Positions 42,271-51,500 of a DNA stretch of 64,000 bases are shown here, piece by piece. The notes below the pieces were generated by a model. The model worked only from the letters and a program-made list of their open reading frames with translations. It was not told the DNA's origin and did no database searches. The stretch's first letter is position 1. Each line of letters starts with the position of its first letter. Location of the stretch: NCBI GenBank assembly GCA_910585245.1, contig CAJUCO010000010.1:3633-67632 (forward strand), written 5' to 3'. The DNA comes from an uncultured Oscillibacter sp. GTDB taxonomy: Bacteria; Bacillota; Clostridia; Oscillospirales; Oscillospiraceae. The translations under genes and the position numbers were made by a program.

Positions 42271-43467
42271 ATGGACTATATGAAACGGGCTTTGGAGCTG
42301 AAAGAACGTCTGGTGCAAGACCGCCGCTTCCTGCACCAGCACCCGGAGCTTCGCAGCGATCTGCCCATTACCCTTTCCTTCGTAGAGGAACGTTTGAAGA
42401 CGTTGGGGCTTGATTTCCACCGCTGCGGCGGAAGCGGTCTGACCGCCACCGTCGGCGGCAAAAGGCCCGGTCCTGTCTTGCTGCTTCGGGCGGACATGGA
42501 CGCCCTGCCTATGCAGGAGGAGAGCGGCCTGGAATTTGCGTCCCTCACTTCCGGGCAAGCCCACTGCTGCGGCCACGACACCCATACCGCCATGCTCCTT
42601 TGCGCCGCCCAGATGCTCAAGGAAAATGAAGACGCCCTGGAGGGGGTTGTCAAGCTGATGTTCCAGCCGGACGAAGAGGGCGGATACGGCTGCCTGAACA
42701 TGGTAAATGACGGAATCCTGGAAAACCCCAAGGTAGACGCGGCTCTGGCGCTTCACGTGGATGCCGCCGCCCCCTTGGGTAGCTTTGCCTACAGCATGGG
42801 GCCCGCCTTTTCTTCCAACGACGTGTTCTCCATCAAAGTAATCGGAAAGGCCGGTCATGGCGCCCGTCCCCACCAGTCCGTTGACCCCATCAACGCTGCC
42901 GCCCATATCCTGGTGGGCCTGGAAACCCTCATTGCCCGGGAGGCGAACCCCTCCGAGACCTGTATGCTGTGTGTCGGCTCTATTGAGAGCAGCTCCAAAG
43001 CCTTCAATATCATCCCGGAGAGCGTGCTGATGAAAGGCTCCATCCGCACCTATAATCACGGCCAACGAGAGATGCTGGTCCGCCGCCTGAAAGAAGTGGC
43101 GGAGTACACCGCTATGGCGTTTGCCTGCCGGGCGGAGGTCCAGTATGAGGTGCAGATGCCACCCCTGATCGTCAACGATGATTTGGAACTAGAGATGCGA
43201 ACCTATCTAGACGAGGTTCTGACGGGCTTTGGCGGCGTTGTGGAGCCTCCCGTCGCCAAAATGGGATCTGAGGATTTCACCCATGTGACCAACCGGGTTC
43301 CTTCCGCCTTTTTCTTCATCGGTGCAGGCCCTGACCGGGAACACGGCGGACAGTATAGCCAGCATAACACCAAGGTTGTCTTCAACGAGGAGATGCTGCC
43401 CATGGGAGCGGCGGGGTACGCCTATTGCGCCGAGAAATGGTTGGCAAACCACAAGGGGACACGGTAA
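42271..43467 (+). CDS. M20 family amidohydrolase/peptidase
   Basis: The protein has 398 residues. Metal-site motifs are LRADMDALPMQEESG near 73, HCCGHDTHTAMLL near 95, FQPDEEGGYG near 130 and LHVDAAAPLGS near 162; the dimerisation domain carries KAGHGARPHQSVDPI near 195. This is the pattern of aminoacylases and N-acyl amino acid hydrolases (HipO/AbgB type). The final metal-binding histidine is in SQHNTKVVFNEEMLP. It is cytoplasmic and probably removes an acyl or aminoacyl group from a compound brought in by the YfcC transporter upstream. Confidence 0.92.
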   Translation: MDYMKRALELKERLVQDRRFLHQHPELRSDLPITLSFVEERLKTLGLDFHRCGGSGLTATVGGKRPGPVLLLRADMDALPMQEESGLEFASLTSGQAHCCGHDTHTAMLLCAAQMLKENEDALEGVVKLMFQPDEEGGYGCLNMVNDGILENPKVDAALALHVDAAAPLGSFAYSMGPAFSSNDVFSIKVIGKAGHGARPHQSVDPINAAAHILVGLETLIAREANPSETCMLCVGSIESSSKAFNIIPESVLMKGSIRTYNHGQREMLVRRLKEVAEYTAMAFACRAEVQYEVQMPPLIVNDDLELEMRTYLDEVLTGFGGVVEPPVAKMGSEDFTHVTNRVPSAFFFIGAGPDREHGGQYSQHNTKVVFNEEMLPMGAAGYAYCAEKWLANHKGTR

Positions 43468-43474
43468 TTTGACG

Positions 43475-43517
43475 GACTCCCGCTTTTCGGACTTTTTGCC
43501 GAAAAGCGGGAGTCTTC
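43475..43517 (+). terminator. terminator of the M20 peptidase gene
   Basis: GACTCCCGCTTTTCGG (43475-43490) and CCGAAAAGCGGGAGTC (43499-43514) form a 16-bp perfect stem. A second smaller hairpin (AAGCCC/GGGCTT, 43527-43548) followed by TCTTT stands behind it. Confidence 0.85.
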
Positions 43518-43697
43518 CTATGTGGGAAGCCCTGTATTTGCGGGGCTTTCTTTGGCTCAAAAAAGACTTGCTCCATATTCCCTTTTTGCGCCGCCGGTTT
43601 CCCAGGGAATTGTGTTCATATTTCCGGCAGGATAGTCGCAATATTCCCCATAAGCCGCTTAAACCAACGCCCTCAGGCAGCCAGTACAAAACTGGAC

Positions 43698-43726
43698 TTG
43701 CAATTTCTGGAATTTTGGGTTATAAT
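43698..43726 (+). promoter_or_regulatory. sigma-A promoter of a non-coding unit upstream of the KamA-like gene
   Basis: TTGCAA (43698-43703) and TATAAT (43721-43726) are separated by 17 bases. Confidence 0.6.
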
Positions 43727-43732
43727 ATATAA

Positions 43733-43905
43733 AACAACCATTGCGGCGAAGTGTTTTCCGGCGCCCCGGCGGCGGGCCGCACACATTGGGAGGACCATTC
43801 GGCATTATATGAACACCGTTTGAAACATCTTGTTTTTTAAGATCAGAACAACGTTTATGTAAAGCGCAGAGCCGGACGGTCAGGGCCGGGTCTGCGCTTT
43901 TTTAC
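43733..43905 (+). ncRNA. candidate non-coding RNA or attenuated leader of about 170 bases
   Basis: It runs from the predicted start near 43733 to a terminator formed by AAGCGCAGA (43862-43870) and TCTGCGCTT (43891-43899) plus TTTT. The 5' part can form a G+C-rich hairpin (GCGGC near 43744 with GCCGC). A very short open frame (ATGAACACCGTTTGA near 43808) lies behind GGGAGG but with poor spacing. It could be a free small RNA or an attenuation leader for the KamA-like gene 190 bases further on. It is not recognisable as 6S, SRP, RNase P or lysine riboswitch RNA. Confidence 0.4.
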
Positions 43906-44094
43906 GTTAGAACCTGTATTGAAACGGGAAGAACACCCTCTGGACGGGCTGCTTTCCCTTCTGCCACGGCGCGTTTTTCTGCCGTACACCGGCGTGGCTT
44001 TGAAAATACGCTCCGCCTGTTGGGCTCCCACCCATCCGGCGTTCTCCTCTTTTGCGTACGGGTTCTCTATTTTTCAGAAAGGTGGTGGCAGCGT

Positions 44095-45204
44095 ATGAGC
44101 TGGCAGGATGAATGGAGAAAGGGATATCGGACGGCGGAGGAGCTGGCGCCCATCCTGGGATGGACGCCGGAGGAAACCGCCCGTTATGCCAAAGTTATTG
44201 AGCGGTATCCCATGCTGATCCCACCCTATTATTTGTCTCTGGTGGACCCGAAAGACCCGGAGGACCCCATTGCCCGGATGTGCATTCCCTCCCTGGCGGA
44301 GCTGGAGGCCGGAGGCGAGCAGGATACCAGCGGCGAGGCGGATAACACCAAAATCGAGGGGTTGCAGCACAAATATACCCAAACGGCCTTGCTGCTGTCC
44401 ACGAACCAGTGCGCCATGTACTGCCGCCACTGCTTCCGCAAGCGGATGGTGGGTCTCACCGACGCGGAGCTGAACAAACGGGTGGACGAGGCCGTGGCCT
44501 ATGTGAAATCCCACCGTGAAATCAACAATATTCTGATCTCCGGCGGAGACGCCTTCATGAACCCCAACCACATTTTAGAGCGTTATCTGCGGGAACTCAC
44601 CGCCGTGGAGCACCTGGATCTTATCCGCTTCGGCTCCCGCGTGCCGGTGACGCTGCCGGAACGGATCTATGGGGACCCGGAGTTTTTGGCCCTGTTCGAG
44701 GAGTACGGAAAGAAAAAGACCCTGGTTCTGGTGACCCACTTCAATCACCCCAGGGAGTTGACGGAACAGGCGGCCCGGGCCCTTCGGGCCATGATTGAGC
44801 GGGGAGTGCCGGTGCGGAACCAGACCGTTTTGACCCGTGGCATCAACGACGATGGGGAGACCCTGGGGAAATTGCTCTCGGGTCTTGTGCGGCTGGGAGT
44901 CATGCCCTATTACATCTTCCAGTGCCGCCCGGTTACCGGAGTGAAGGGCCGCTTCCAGGTGCCCCTGAACGAGGGACTGCGAATCGTGGACGAGGCCAAG
45001 TCCCGCCAAAACGGTCTGGGCAAGGCGGTGCGTTATGCCATGAGCCACCCACGGGGCAAGATCGAAATTGTCTGCCAGCTGCCCAGCGGGGAGACGCTGT
45101 TCAAGTTCCATCAGAACAAGTACCCCGAGGACCGCTCCCGGCCCTTTACCGTCCGGCTCTCCCCCACGGACACTTGGCTGGACGACGGACTCCAGGGTAT
45201 TTGA
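44095..45204 (+). CDS. KamA-family radical SAM protein (lysine 2,3-aminomutase-like)
   Basis: The protein has 369 residues, shorter than classical lysine 2,3-aminomutase (about 410-470). The cluster motif is CAMYCRHC at 106-113, followed by FRKRMVG, ISGGDAFM and LVTHFNHPRELT, all diagnostic of the family. The lysine that binds pyridoxal phosphate normally sits in a glycine-rich loop; here the aligned segment is HPRGKIEIV (Lys322), so the lysine is kept but the loop is altered. The usual C-terminal extension is short. The reaction may be amino-group migration on lysine or another amino acid; the substrate is uncertain. The start at 44095 follows AAAGGTGG. No other lysine-fermentation genes are adjacent. 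Confidence 0.85.
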   Translation: MSWQDEWRKGYRTAEELAPILGWTPEETARYAKVIERYPMLIPPYYLSLVDPKDPEDPIARMCIPSLAELEAGGEQDTSGEADNTKIEGLQHKYTQTALLLSTNQCAMYCRHCFRKRMVGLTDAELNKRVDEAVAYVKSHREINNILISGGDAFMNPNHILERYLRELTAVEHLDLIRFGSRVPVTLPERIYGDPEFLALFEEYGKKKTLVLVTHFNHPRELTEQAARALRAMIERGVPVRNQTVLTRGINDDGETLGKLLSGLVRLGVMPYYIFQCRPVTGVKGRFQVPLNEGLRIVDEAKSRQNGLGKAVRYAMSHPRGKIEIVCQLPSGETLFKFHQNKYPEDRSRPFTVRLSPTDTWLDDGLQGI

Positions 45205-45228
45205 TAGACGGGGGAGAAAGAGGCCAAG

Positions 45229-45257
45229 ACGCGGCGGACCTGAGAGGTTCGCCGCGT
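45229..45257 (+). terminator. terminator of the KamA-like gene
   Basis: ACGCGGCGGACCT pairs with AGGTTCGCCGCGT around loop GAG, followed by TTC. It is directly abutted by a dispersed repeat. Confidence 0.7.
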
Positions 45258-45260
45258 TTC

Positions 45261-45420
45261 AGCTTGTCAAAAAAGCGCTGTCTAAAATAGGGCGGAAAGG
45301 AAAAGAGCTACGAGAGAAACCCGTCAGGGGTTTCTCTCGTTTTGAATCAGAAGTTTTTCAGACCTTTTGAAAGGTCTGAAAAACTTGCTCAGACTGGCGA
45401 AAATCCTTTTTCGACAGCCT
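45261..45420 (+). repeat. terminator-linked dispersed repeat, copy 1 (full length)
   Basis: It begins AGCTTGTCAAAAAAG (45261-45275) and ends CTTTTTCGACAGCCT (45406-45420), whose complement GGCTGTCGAAAAAG almost matches the beginning, so the element has near-perfect terminal inverted repeats. Inside are two hairpins: GAGAGAAACCC/GGGTTTCTCTC (about 45312-45338) followed by GTTTT, and a 16-bp palindrome around AGTTTTTCAGACCTTT (45352-45385). The first 80 bases recur at 58726 and 63929. Confidence 0.8.
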
Positions 45421-45421
45421 G

Positions 45422-45446
45422 AGGCCCGCCTTCCGGCGGGCCTTTT
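45422..45446 (+). terminator. hairpin terminator between the repeat and the BlaR1-type gene
   Basis: AGGCCCGCC and GGCGGGCCT arms around loop TTCC, followed by TTTT on the plus strand. Confidence 0.7.
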
Positions 45447-45478
45447 GAGTGGGAAACACCAAGAGGGAACCGGCGGTT

Positions 45479-47905
45479 TTATCCCTGAATATCCACTGGA
45501 CGGACCGGCTTTCCCTCCAGGGTGACGTTCAGCGGGGCGCCGTCGGGGAAGGTGAGGAGGACATAGCCGGAGTCCAGCTTCTTGAGGGGCTGAATCTCCA
45601 CATACCAAGCTCCGTCCTTCCAGAGGGGTTCCCAGGCGTAGCGCCATGGAAAACCGTTGTAATAGAGATACTGCCGCCCCTCGGAGTGGATGACGTACCA
45701 AGTTTTTATCGCGCACCGGCTCATGGCTTTCCGGGCGGCGGCGGGGAGCTCCTCCACCGTCATGGCCAAGCCGTCCGGCTTGCCGGAGGACTTCTGGGTA
45801 TCACTCTCTTGCTTCAGGGTCAGTGTGACGTTGCCCGTGAGGTTTCCCAAGTCTCCCTCCGGGGCGTAGACGAACAGGCGGTAAGAGCCCGGTTTCACGG
45901 AGCTGCCGTCGAAGGCAAAGTCCGCCGTGCAACGTAGCGTCCCGTTCATCCGATTGTTAGAGACACAGTAATAGGTGATGTCCTCAGGGCTGTGCTCCAT
46001 GTCGCAAAAGCCGACCGACATACGTTCGCCTGTCTCCGCCGTCACGTCGTATCGAATCCGGTCCCCTTCGGACAAAATGTATTCTCCCAGAAGCTGCCAG
46101 CTGCCGCCCCGTATCCGTGTCTGGTTCACGGGAATGGTGACGTTTGTGCCGCCGGGTCCATCTTCCGGGCTGTCCCAATCGCCGAAGAGCGCCTCAACCT
46201 CTGCTTTGGTCATCTCCCGGACAGACCGGATCTTACCGTCCGCGCCCCGTTCTACTTGCACGTCCAGCAGGCCCAGGGGATTCATGTCCAAGGTCACGCA
46301 GGAGTCGTCCGAACGGAGGTCCAGGAAAACCCGGATCAGCGTTCCCTGATAATAGTAGGCGCGGCCCTCCCGGGTAATTCCGGCGGTCTTGTACTCCGCC
46401 GTCTGTTGGGCCTCTAAGGCTTCTTTAAGGGCATCCAATTCCTCATCCCGCTCCGCCGCCTGCAACAGAATGGAGAAAAACGCGGCGTTCGCTTTGGAGG
46501 TCCGGGCAATCCAAGTATCCAGCGTGTCCGTGCCCCAGTCCAGATGGTTGACAAGAACGGAGAAAAAGGCGCTGTTGCCGTCCTCATAGACCTGTTCCAA
46601 GATGGCGTTTATGGCTTCGCCCCCCCACTCCCGGGTCTGGGTCAGAAGGCAGTTGAAAAAAGCGAGGTTCCCGTCTTCATAGCACTGTTTCAGCCATTCC
46701 TCCCGCGCCTCCTCGCTCAGGAACGGAACCGCCACGCTGAACGCGGCGATGTCGCCCTCCTCATAGCTTCGCTCCGCCAGAAGGGCGGACCGCAGGCAGA
46801 GATTCTCGTTGGACGCCGCCTGGGCTGAAACCGGCGGCAGGGCCGCTCCCTTGGCCGGGCTTGTATCGCGTTTGACAGGTCCGGTATAAACCCCTGCCGC
46901 TGCAGCCCCGGTGGTCAGCGCCACAGCCAGGATCAAAGACAGCAGAGCCGTCCGTTTAGAGGGTTTCTTAAATTTCATAATAGCGGTCAGCCTCTCTTTC
47001 AATAATTCCGCACTCTCTCCCAGGCCGGCGGAGCCCGGGATGGCGTGATACCTGCCTCCTGTCTCCAGAGCCCGGAGGAGGGTGTCTCCATAGGCCCGCC
47101 ATTCCTCTGGCTCCAGGACCTGGAGCACCGCCTCGTCACAGGCCAGCTCGCAGTCCCGGTTGATTTCTCCGTCCATAACCCAAACCAGGGGATTGAACCA
47201 GTGGAGACACACCGTCAGCTGGACCAGCCACTTGTAGAGCAGGTCCCGCCGCCGGTAATGGGTCAGCTCATGGAGAACCGTGTGGCGAAAATCCGCTTCT
47301 GCCATCTCTGCCGAGGGCAGGACAATGCAGGGCCGGAACAGCCCCAGCAGCATGGGGGAGGCCGCCAGGGGATTCTCATACAGCTCCACAGGCCGCCGGA
47401 CCCCCAGCCGCTCCCCGGTCCGGGCCAGCAGGTCCAGCAGGGCGGGGTTCTCCACCTCCCGGCAGCCTGCCCGGAGATAGCGGGAGAAGCCTTGGCAGCT
47501 GGTGGCCTTCCATACCAAAAGGATCAGCGCTCCGCCCAGCCACACCAGGGCTAGGACCTCCGCCGGGTCCGGCAGGGCGGCGGACTTTGGGGCGGCGGAG
47601 GACTCCGGTAGAACCGGGGGAGCCGGTTTTACAGCGGTCAGGTTTTTTGTGGGTGCCGTCTCCGGTGGCTGGGGAACCCCGGTCCGGACGGCAACAGGGG
47701 CCGCCGTCTCTCGGAACAAAGACCCCACAGGGCTGAGCTCCGGCGAGAGGGGGAGCAGCAGCCGGAATACGGCGATGAGCCAGACATAATACTGCCAGCG
47801 CCTGCTGAAGCGCTCCCGGAGCAGAGGCCGGAGGGCCAGCAGGACCAGGATGGCCAGGGAGCCGGAAAGGGACAGGGAGGCGGCGGTTTTCAAAACCTCC
47901 CTCAT
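45479..47905 (-). CDS. BlaR1-type membrane M56 metallopeptidase with novel sensor region
   Basis: The protein has 808 residues. N-terminal membrane helices (about 10-26, 38-54, 115-133) surround a zinc peptidase with HELTH at 212-216 and DCELACDEAV near 251-260. A further membrane helix lies at about 318-340. In classical BlaR1 the following outer domain is a penicillin-binding domain. Here residues about 370-500 are instead 3-4 tandem units of about 30 residues (CYEDGNLAFFNCLL, VYEDGNSAFFSVLV, TSKANAAFFSILLQ), then a beta-rich region. So the signal is probably not a beta-lactam. The gene overlaps the BlaI-type gene by four bases; the peptidase presumably triggers inactivation of that repressor. 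Confidence 0.88.
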   Translation of the reverse strand: MREVLKTAASLSLSGSLAILVLLALRPLLRERFSRRWQYYVWLIAVFRLLLPLSPELSPVGSLFRETAAPVAVRTGVPQPPETAPTKNLTAVKPAPPVLPESSAAPKSAALPDPAEVLALVWLGGALILLVWKATSCQGFSRYLRAGCREVENPALLDLLARTGERLGVRRPVELYENPLAASPMLLGLFRPCIVLPSAEMAEADFRHTVLHELTHYRRRDLLYKWLVQLTVCLHWFNPLVWVMDGEINRDCELACDEAVLQVLEPEEWRAYGDTLLRALETGGRYHAIPGSAGLGESAELLKERLTAIMKFKKPSKRTALLSLILAVALTTGAAAAGVYTGPVKRDTSPAKGAALPPVSAQAASNENLCLRSALLAERSYEEGDIAAFSVAVPFLSEEAREEWLKQCYEDGNLAFFNCLLTQTREWGGEAINAILEQVYEDGNSAFFSVLVNHLDWGTDTLDTWIARTSKANAAFFSILLQAAERDEELDALKEALEAQQTAEYKTAGITREGRAYYYQGTLIRVFLDLRSDDSCVTLDMNPLGLLDVQVERGADGKIRSVREMTKAEVEALFGDWDSPEDGPGGTNVTIPVNQTRIRGGSWQLLGEYILSEGDRIRYDVTAETGERMSVGFCDMEHSPEDITYYCVSNNRMNGTLRCTADFAFDGSSVKPGSYRLFVYAPEGDLGNLTGNVTLTLKQESDTQKSSGKPDGLAMTVEELPAAARKAMSRCAIKTWYVIHSEGRQYLYYNGFPWRYAWEPLWKDGAWYVEIQPLKKLDSGYVLLTFPDGAPLNVTLEGKPVRPVDIQG

Positions 47906-48285
47906 GTTTCCCCGCCCCCTTTCTCCCAGAAGCGCTTCAGCTCCTCATAGTCCCCGGGGGAGATGGCCTCCTGCCGGATCAGGGCGGCTACCAGGCCCTT
48001 GGCGCTTCCGGCGTAAAGTTTATTCACCAGCACCTGGGTCTGAGCGGCCTGATACTCCGCTTCGGACACGGCGGCGGCGTACTCGTTTCGCCGCCCCAGC
48101 TTGCGGACGGTGAGAAAGCCCTTGTCCACCAGCCGGGACAGCAGGGTGATGACGGTGTTTTTCTGCCAGCTCCGGCCCGCCTCCGCCAGGGCCTCCATGA
48201 TCTGGGCGTACAGGGCGGTCCCTCCGGCGGACCATACAATTTTCATCAGCTCCAGTTCCGAGTCGGAGATTTGCAACAGCGGCAT
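47902..48285 (-). CDS. BlaI/MecI/CopY family repressor
   Basis: The protein has 127 residues. A winged helix covers 1-75: ISDSELELMKIVWSAGG, SWQKNTVITLLSRLVDKGFL, VRKLGRRNEYAAAVSEAEYQ. The C-terminal helices give the dimer. It is translationally coupled (ATGA) to the BlaR1-type peptidase, the usual sensor-repressor pair. A TACA/TGTA palindrome and an overlapping half-site sit in its promoter, so it probably represses its own operon. ATG at 48285 is preceded by AAGGAGG. Confidence 0.92.
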   Translation of the reverse strand: MPLLQISDSELELMKIVWSAGGTALYAQIMEALAEAGRSWQKNTVITLLSRLVDKGFLTVRKLGRRNEYAAAVSEAEYQAAQTQVLVNKLYAGSAKGLVAALIRQEAISPGDYEELKRFWEKGGGET

Positions 48286-48304
48286 GGTGTGTCCTCCTTT
48301 TTAA

Positions 48305-48355
48305 CTACAAGTTGTAGGCTAAAATTAAGATAACACATTGTAGTCCAGCTGTCAA
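48305..48355 (-). promoter_or_regulatory. promoter and BlaI-type operator of the repressor/peptidase operon
   Basis: On the reverse strand TTGACA (48355-48350) and TATCTT (48332-48327) are separated by 17 bases. A perfect dyad CTACAAGTTGTAG lies at 48305-48317, at the expected transcript start, and a second half-site (CATTGTAG, 48336-48343) lies inside the spacer. The TACA...TGTA form is the known BlaI/MecI-type operator pattern. Confidence 0.7.
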
Positions 48356-48536
48356 GAGTGGGAGAGAAAAAAGAGGGCGGAACGGAAGTGGGGTGGGTTT
48401 TGAATTTGGAGGTACGATGTAGGGGGGATTGTTTTAGCCGCCGGACATGGTCGGACACAGATTTTGTCTTGAAATACGGCGCGTTCTCTGATATAGTAAA
48501 TAGATTATTGAGACTGTCTTGGGCAGAGGTGGAAAC

Positions 48537-51500
48537 GTGTATTTAAAAGCACTGGAAATTCAAGGCTTCAAGTCCTTCCCGGACAAGACCGTTTTAAACT
48601 TTGGGGAGGACATTACCGCCATTGTGGGGCCGAACGGGTCGGGAAAGAGCAATATCTCCGACGCCATCCGTTGGGTCATGGGCGAACAGAGCGCCAAGGG
48701 CCTCCGGGGCGCGAAGATGGAGGACGTCATCTTCGGCGGTACGGAGCAGCGCAACCAGGTGGGCTTTGCCCAGGTGACGCTGGTGTTGGACAACACGGAG
48801 CGGATCTTTCCCTCCATGGAGGAGGCGGAGGTGGCCGTCACCCGGCGGTATTACCGCAGCGGAGAGAGTGAATACTACATCAACCGCCAGTCCGTCCGGC
48901 TCAAGGATGTGACGGAGCTGTTTTTGGACACGGGCCTTGGCCGGGAGGGCTATTCCATCATTGGACAGGGCAAAATTGATGAAATCCTCTCCACCCGAAG
49001 CAGCGAACGCCGGGAGATTTTCGAGGAGGCCGCGGGCATTTCCCGTTTCCGCCACCGGAAGGAGGAGGCGGAGCGGAAACTGGAGCGGACAGAGGAGAAT
49101 CTGGTCCGCATCAACGACAAGATTTCGGAGCTGGAGCTCCAGGTGGAGCCTCTGCGGGACCAGGCGGAAAAGGCGAAAAAGTACCTGGTACTTCGGGACG
49201 AGTTGCGGATTTTGGAGATCTCCGTGTGGATGGAGAATCTGGAAGCCTTGAAAATCAGCGCCCGGAAGCTGGAGATGGACTTCCGCTCCGCTGAAAAGGA
49301 GCGGGACGAGGCCCGTGCCGCCCTGGATGCGCTTTACACGGAAGGGGAGCGCTTTAGCGAGGAGATGCGCCAAAAGGACATGGAGGCGGAGCGGGTTCGG
49401 GGGGAGTCCGGGGAACTGGATGCTCAGGCCAAGGATCACTCGGCCGCCATCGCTGTACTGGAAAGCGGCATTGCCCACAATCAGGAAAACATTCAACGGG
49501 CACAGACGGAGCTGGTGGAATCCGACAGCCGGGCCGGTGGGCTGGCCGCCCAGTCCGCAGAGGAAAAGGACCGGGCGGAGGAACTTTCCATACGCCTTGA
49601 GAAGTTGAACGAGGATTTGAATGCCCTCTTGGACCAGGCCCGGACCGCCGCCGCTCAGGCGGGGGGGCAGCAGTCCGAGGTGGAAGCGCTTCGGGGCCGG
49701 GAGGCCATGGCGGTTGCCGCCGCCGCCGACGCCAGGGCGAAGGCCGCCGCCATCGACGCCGAGAACAGACAGTTGGAAGAACGGCAAAACGCCGTGGAAA
49801 CGGAAATGGCCGCCGCCGGGGAGCAATTGGAACAGGCCCGGACAGAGGCCAAGGCCAACCGCCGCCGTCTGGACGACGCCAGGGACGACGCCCAGGCCGC
49901 CGCCAACATCATCGCGGGACACAGTCTCCGGATGGAGGAGCGGGAGAAGAAAGCCGCCGCCGCCACGGACCGGCGGATGAAGTTGACCATGGATGCCGGG
50001 GCCCTGGAGAACCGCATCCGGCTTTTGACGGAGATGGAGAAGGACTACGAGGGTTTCTCCAAAGCGGTAAAGCTGGTGTGTCAAAACGGTCTCCGGGGGG
50101 TTCACGGCCCTGTGGCGGGGCTGATGAAAACCAAGCAGCAGTATACTGTCGCCATTGAGGTCGCCCTGGGGGCGGGGCTTCAGAACATTGTGGTGGACCG
50201 GGAGGAGGACGCCAAGGCCGCCATCGGATTTTTAAAGCAGCGGGACGGGGGACGGGCCACATTTTTGCCCCTTACAGCCATTCGGGGTGAGGAGTTGCGT
50301 CCAAACGGCGTGGAGCGGGAGTTCGGTTTTGTGGGCGTGGCCTCCCAGCTGGTGAGCTTTGATCTCAGGTATCAGAATATTTTCCAGAACCTGTTGGGCC
50401 GGACGGTCATTGTGGAGGATCTGGACTGTGGCATCACTATGGCCCGAAAGTACCGGAATGCTTTTCGTATCGTCACCTTGGACGGCCAGGTTATCAACCG
50501 GGGAGGCTCCATGACCGGCGGTTCCACGTCCCGGAACGCCGGCGTGCTGAGCCGGGCGGCTGAGCTGGAAAAGCTCCACGAACGCGCCGGTGGAATGCGA
50601 GAGCGTCTGGAGGCCGCCAAGCGGGAGGAGGAGACCCTCCAACGGGACCTCTCCGCTGCCCGGTATGATCTGGAGACCGCCGAGGGCCAGCGCAGACAGG
50701 CGGAGGACGCGGTTTTGCGTCTGGAGGGCGCAAAGAACCACTTTGACAGTTTGCTTAAATCGTTGCGTGAGAGTATGGAAAACCTGACGGGAGAGCTGGA
50801 GAGTCTCACCGGCCATCTGGCGGAAAACCGGAGGCAGAGGGAGGAGGCGGAGCAGGCCATCGCCGGACAGGAGGCCCAGGCCGCCCAGTACCGGCAGCAG
50901 GCCGCCCAGGTCCTGTCGGGCCAATCGGAGCTATTGGCCCAGTCCAACGCCTTGACCGAGAGAATCACCGCCAGGAAAGAGGAGCTGGCGGCCCTGGCCG
51001 CAGAGCGGGACGCCGCCTTGCAGCGGGCGGCGGATCTTCGCCGTCTGGCGGCGGAGCTGACGGGGAACCGGGAGCGGAAGGAGGAGACCCTGGGGAGCTA
51101 TCAGGCGGCCATTGAACAGGCCCGGGGGGAGATTGTCCAGCGCCGGGAGGCCATGGAGAAGCTGGAGGAGAGGCGGCGGAGCTGTCAGGAGCGTCTGACA
51201 GCCCTGAATGAGGAAAAGCTGGCTCTGGAGGCCCGTCGCACAGCCCAGAACAAGGCCAGCCAGGAGATGAACGAAAACCTCTTGAATTTGGAGCGTTCCG
51301 CTTCCCGGCTGGAGCAAAAGCTGGCTACCTCCGGCATGGAGGAAAAGCAGATCATCGACCGGCTCTGGGAACACTACGAGCTCAGCCATTCCGACGCCCA
51401 GCAGCAGAGGGTGGAGCTGGAGAGCGTCCCCAAGGCCACGAGGCGAATTGGGGAGCTGAAGAAGGGAATTGCCGCCCTGGGCACGCCGAATATCGGCGCC

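Larger units (their letters stand above)
43468..44094. other. 630-base region with two terminators and a candidate small RNA or leader
   Basis: It holds the M20 terminators (43475-43517 and 43527-43553), a promoter (43698-43726) and a promoter-to-terminator unit of about 170 bases ending at 43905. The last 190 bases before the KamA-like gene contain no recognised promoter, so the gene may be expressed by read-through past that terminator. Confidence 0.5.

Noticed and set aside
43733..44094. Lysine riboswitch (L-box) before the KamA-like gene
   Set aside because: The conserved AGAGGTGC and GCCGAAG elements of the L-box are not found in order.
48594..50105. A 503-codon reverse-strand frame inside smc
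   Set aside because: Shadow of SMC, with low-complexity leucine and glycine content.
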